From Dicaeum eximium (Eukaryota; Chordata; Aves; Passeriformes; Dicaeidae): a stretch of 64,000 nt of DNA. The notes under the pieces are model-generated. The model was given only the letters and a program-made list of their open reading frames with translations, was not told where the DNA came from and made no database searches. The position numbers were made by a program, and so were the translations under genes. The stretch is from positions 6,312-70,311 of the forward strand of contig VWZP01010949.1 in NCBI GenBank assembly GCA_013396995.1, read 5' to 3'. Positions 60,363 to 64,000 of this stretch are shown one piece after another (position 1 is the stretch's first letter; every line of letters starts with the position of its first letter).

Positions 60363-63300
60363 GAGTAGTGGCCATAATATCACTCTGGGGTCCCTTTCTC
60401 TCAGAGCATCTGCTTCCCAGCATCCTCACTCATCAAGGGTCCCACAGTGTCAGTAGAGGCTGTGCTGGTAACCTGTCCCCAAATAATCTTGCTTCCTTCT
60501 CTCTCCCATGCAACCCATGGGCTATTAGGGTATTGGAGAGAAGTCACAGGGGAAATTCTTGTCATTGTGAGGCTTTAGCTTTGTGTTCCATTTCAGCATT
60601 ACATATTTCAACATGATTTATACAAAATCACCCCAGTAGTTTTATCACTGTCCATTTTTTTCCGGATAGGTCAGGAAAAGTATCCATAAGGTAACTGTTC
60701 TGAACTCTTGCAGTTAAACTGACAGTGCACTGAGTGGTCTTGAAAAGATTTTTTTTTTTTTAAAACTCCTTTAATGAAGTTCAAATATATATATTAGATG
60801 CTCAACCCTGCAAGTCCTTGAGATTACCTTACATTCATTTTTCATGCTTTAGTGGGTAAGTTCTTTAAAAATGGATGCTCTCTTTTTTGCATGCATCCAT
60901 ATCAAAATAGACATCTTTGTTCCACAGTCATATACTTATGCTGACTTAAATCAGCTTAGGATCTTACTGGGCACATAGGTGCATAATTCCAAACTTCAGT
61001 GGCCTGACAATTGTACAACAAAATACATTTAAAATTACAGATGACAGAAAATAATGAAGCCTGTTACATACTTCACATTTATGTTTACTCATATTCAAAA
61101 TGATTCTGGTATTAAAAACCATGAAAAAAAAAATTAGTTTTGTTGGTCCAGTTCTAATCACAGAAAGATCTTTGTGCCTCATAACATATCACTGCAATGC
61201 CAGGCAGAAATAAAGCATTAAGAACTTTTTGCTGGTAGCAAGACAGTTGAAGAAACAGCTCAGGAAGAAATAAAGCACTGAGACAGGGAAGAAGCACTGC
61301 ATTGGCATTTTAGTAACTTAAAAAGATATTATTTTTTTTTACATGAAATTTAGATTAGTCAACGCTTTCTCTGGCAAGCTATTAAGGGTTGTGTTTCTGC
61401 CAGGCTATATTGTTCCAGGATGGATTTAAGTTAAATTTTCCTTGGGATAACATATGTAAACTAAACAATTAGTAACTGAAAACCATCCTGCTGGATGCAG
61501 AGGCTTAACTGATAGTCTGATACATTTAAAATATCTGTGAAAAACTTGGCAAAAAGAATGTGACAATGTTAATGTTTTTGTTAATACAAAAACTGGTTTT
61601 TTGTAGCTCTTCACTGAGTCTATAATAGCTCAAGGATGTGGCATGGGTATCATATTTGCCAGAAGCCAGTACTTTTCCTGTATTATATAATCTCTGTAAA
61701 AAACCTTCTGGAAGAGGCAATGTATATTTTCATGTTATGATGCTAAATACATCTGTCACAGCAAGGCTTTTAATTATTTATATACCCCAGTCAAAGGACC
61801 GTGGTTCAGTAGTTTGTCCAGATCCAGGACCGTGAAGCATGGTGGTAGAAGTACTGGAGTTACAGAGAACAAAGCAGCTGTTCAGCAAAATCTGCAAAGT
61901 CAGCTGGACAGCAGCAGCCAGTGTATGTTAATATCCCAATGCTAACATGCGTGTTGTACTTTTACCCAGTTATTTTAAGACTGAAAATGTAATCTGAATT
62001 TTCAGCATTGTGGAGAATGAGCAAAAGGGAAATAATAATCGCATAAAGGTATTTATTTTTACTTTTTCTGATCGTGTAGTTTTAACAAGAATATTGAGAT
62101 TTCCTTGTTCAGTAGATTTTCCTTTGAAGATAAATTCTTTCTAAAACAAATAATGTTTTACCTTTTGCCATCATAATTTTTCTGTAGCTGGTCAATCACC
62201 TTTCACTTTCAACTAAATAATTAATTTACATGTTGAAATGTGTCTTATCCCATTTATTCAATGATCTGTGAAGCCCTCATATGTTTTAAAGGATGTATAA
62301 AAATCATACAATACTTAATATTTCACTAACTGGGATTTTAAAAAAACAACAAGCCACCATATATTATAGCTTATAAACTCCTGCTACTAGCCTGGTCTTT
62401 TTAATATTTTTCTCTGTAAAGATAGCAGTGTGATAAAATATTTTGTTGCAGAAGTGCAATAAAAGTATTAAGAAAGTAGTGTAGCTTCTGTCCCTGTGTC
62501 TGTGATAGTCACATAAGGAGTGTTATTTTCACTAACCAAATACCTCAATATCCTTATGATACTGCAAAATTTCAGATCAGACAAGTTGGTGTGAAAATCA
62601 TTGTATTATAAAACTCCATATAAGCTTTTAAGCCTTGTAATTTCTGGGTCCATAGTTTAAAAAGTTTTGATCATTCTAATATACTATTGCACAAGATGAT
62701 GAAAAAAAAGAAAGCAGTGGAAATAATAAAGAAGATAACACTTTGTTATTAATAATGCTTCTTAAAATAATTTCTATTTTTAAGGTAATAGAATTTATTA
62801 TGTTAGTGATTTATTTCACAAAATGGAAAAATATATAGGATAATAGTTGCAAAGAATTTACAAATACGGTGAAGTAATCACTTACACCAATATGAATTTT
62901 TAACAAATCAAATGGAACCTGATCCCATCACACATCACAGGTATAAACTGGCAACTGCATTCAGATGTTTACTTTCTCCTTCACCAGGGGAACCTTTTCT
63001 AGTAATTTTCAGTCTTTCCTGAGCTCATACTAGTAGTATTATACTTGATCTGCAGTTCACACTCATCATTCCCTTGTTCTATAAATGACTTGGTATAAAT
63101 AGATCCTTTAGTATTTGGGAATCTATTTATTATACTGAACATTCTAGTGCTGGTTCCTTGACCCAGCACTTGTTCTTGCACTTTTCTTAATCTGTCTCTT
63201 ACTTCCTAATCTGTCTTACTTTTAGTGACTGAAAATCTGAGCAATAGTTGTTCAATTTAATTTTTTTTATTCTCTTGGTTTTTGTTTATAAATAAACCTA

Positions 63301-64000
63301 AAGGAATTCTCCACATCTATCTGAAATAACCTAATTAATTGCTCCTATATTAAGTTTTTATACTATTTAATCTTTGTTCTTTCTTTGCCTGCTTCTGGTT
63401 TAAAAGCATCATTCTTGTTCAGGAGCACTACTTGCATTTTGAGTGTGATATGATGGCAACAACCATTATCTACCATTTGCAAAGCACAAACAAAATAATG
63501 AATAAATAATAAAAAGCTGGAAACATGAGGGGGTCACTGAGCAAATGCAAATTGTTGTGAAAGTAGCACATGTCAATAATTTTGATGTCCTACATTGAGA
63601 AGAAATATAAAATAGCAATGCAGACATAATTAGTTCAAGGTGTGTGCATAACCTCATTTAGCTTACTTAGATATAGAATAATGACTGAGGATCCTCTTTT
63701 TAGGTGTAAAAGAGCTTTGGTTTTGTAATATGAAAAACTAAAAGATTTAACTAATATTTTTCTTCTACTTTCAGTGGCCCGAGTTATTAATTCCAAATAC
63801 AGAGAATTTAATTAGGTTTCTTTGTACTGTTTCTACTTGCATATTAAAGATTTAGCAAAACTGTTCCCAGCTTTATACATGGTATCACATAAAAAATCCT
63901 TTAAACAAACATTAGAGGGTTTTTTAGATAAAAATTTATTTTTCAGTGGACCTGACTTACACTGTTAGTGGAATTTATTGGACCAAGTCCGTTTGTCAAA

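Larger units (their letters stand above)
55043..64000. other. Downstream ADAMTS19 intron, open at the window end
   Basis: The intron begins with donor GTAAGT. I looked for the exon that should complete the zinc motif (xGxNHD, then a Met-turn) and did not find it, so the intron is longer than 8.9 kb. Contents are a TAA trinucleotide run near 55190-55207, a T-tract near 56121-56135, a CR1 fragment at 58127-58222 and an AT palindromic patch at 60295-60362. The 83-residue open frame at 59690-59941 is not recognisable as a protein. Confidence 0.75.

Noticed and set aside
55043..64000. Next ADAMTS19 exon, completing the zinc motif
   Set aside because: I searched for the NHD-containing continuation after an AG acceptor in the right phase and did not find it, so it presumably lies beyond the window.
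1..64000. A new biological system such as a defence island, biosynthetic cluster or second gene
   Set aside because: The window is one vertebrate gene's introns and common avian repeats. Nothing in it supports a previously undescribed system.

Overview
The window is a piece of a bird genome, most likely from a passerine songbird. It is AT-rich and dominated by introns. The recognisable interspersed repeats are chicken-repeat-1 (CR1) LINE copies with their characteristic 3' ends, two avian-type retroviral solo LTRs, and one tRNA-Ile-derived SINE with a CR1-like tail, of the TguSINE1 type known from songbirds. All repeat names come from memory of the families, not from a database search.

The only protein-coding gene I can support is ADAMTS19, on the + strand and cut at both ends. 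Six internal exons are visible: 12384-12549, 19244-19416, 20322-20405, 21256-21413, 32019-32062 and 54937-55042. Each is bounded by AG/GT splice sites and their phases join without a break. Together they encode about 243 residues. These run from the late prodomain, through a furin-type RGKR site, into the zinc metalloprotease domain, and end on the HEMGH of the catalytic zinc motif. The GC-rich first exon(s) with the signal peptide lie upstream of the window. The exon that completes the zinc motif, and the disintegrin, thrombospondin and C-terminal regions, lie downstream.

Layout: 1-12383 is upstream intron (one CR1, one SINE, another CR1, two hairpin clusters). 12384-21413 holds four exons with introns of 6.7, 0.9 and 0.85 kb. 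21414-32018 is a 10.6-kb intron with a tail-to-tail CR1 pair and an exact 239-bp duplication around a single N, which is almost certainly an assembly error. 32019-32062 is a 44-bp exon. 32063-54936 is a 22.9-kb intron with a CR1, a TGGT microsatellite, a CR1 split by a solo LTR, and an older ERVL-like LTR. 55043-64000 is intron with one CR1 fragment and AT-rich simple sequence.

I saw no RNA gene, CRISPR array, second gene or new biological system. The observations most worth checking are the false duplication at 24204-24682, the nested LTR with a 6-bp target duplication at 48567-49147, the tRNA-Ile SINE, and a pair of related perfect hairpins near 2976-3029.
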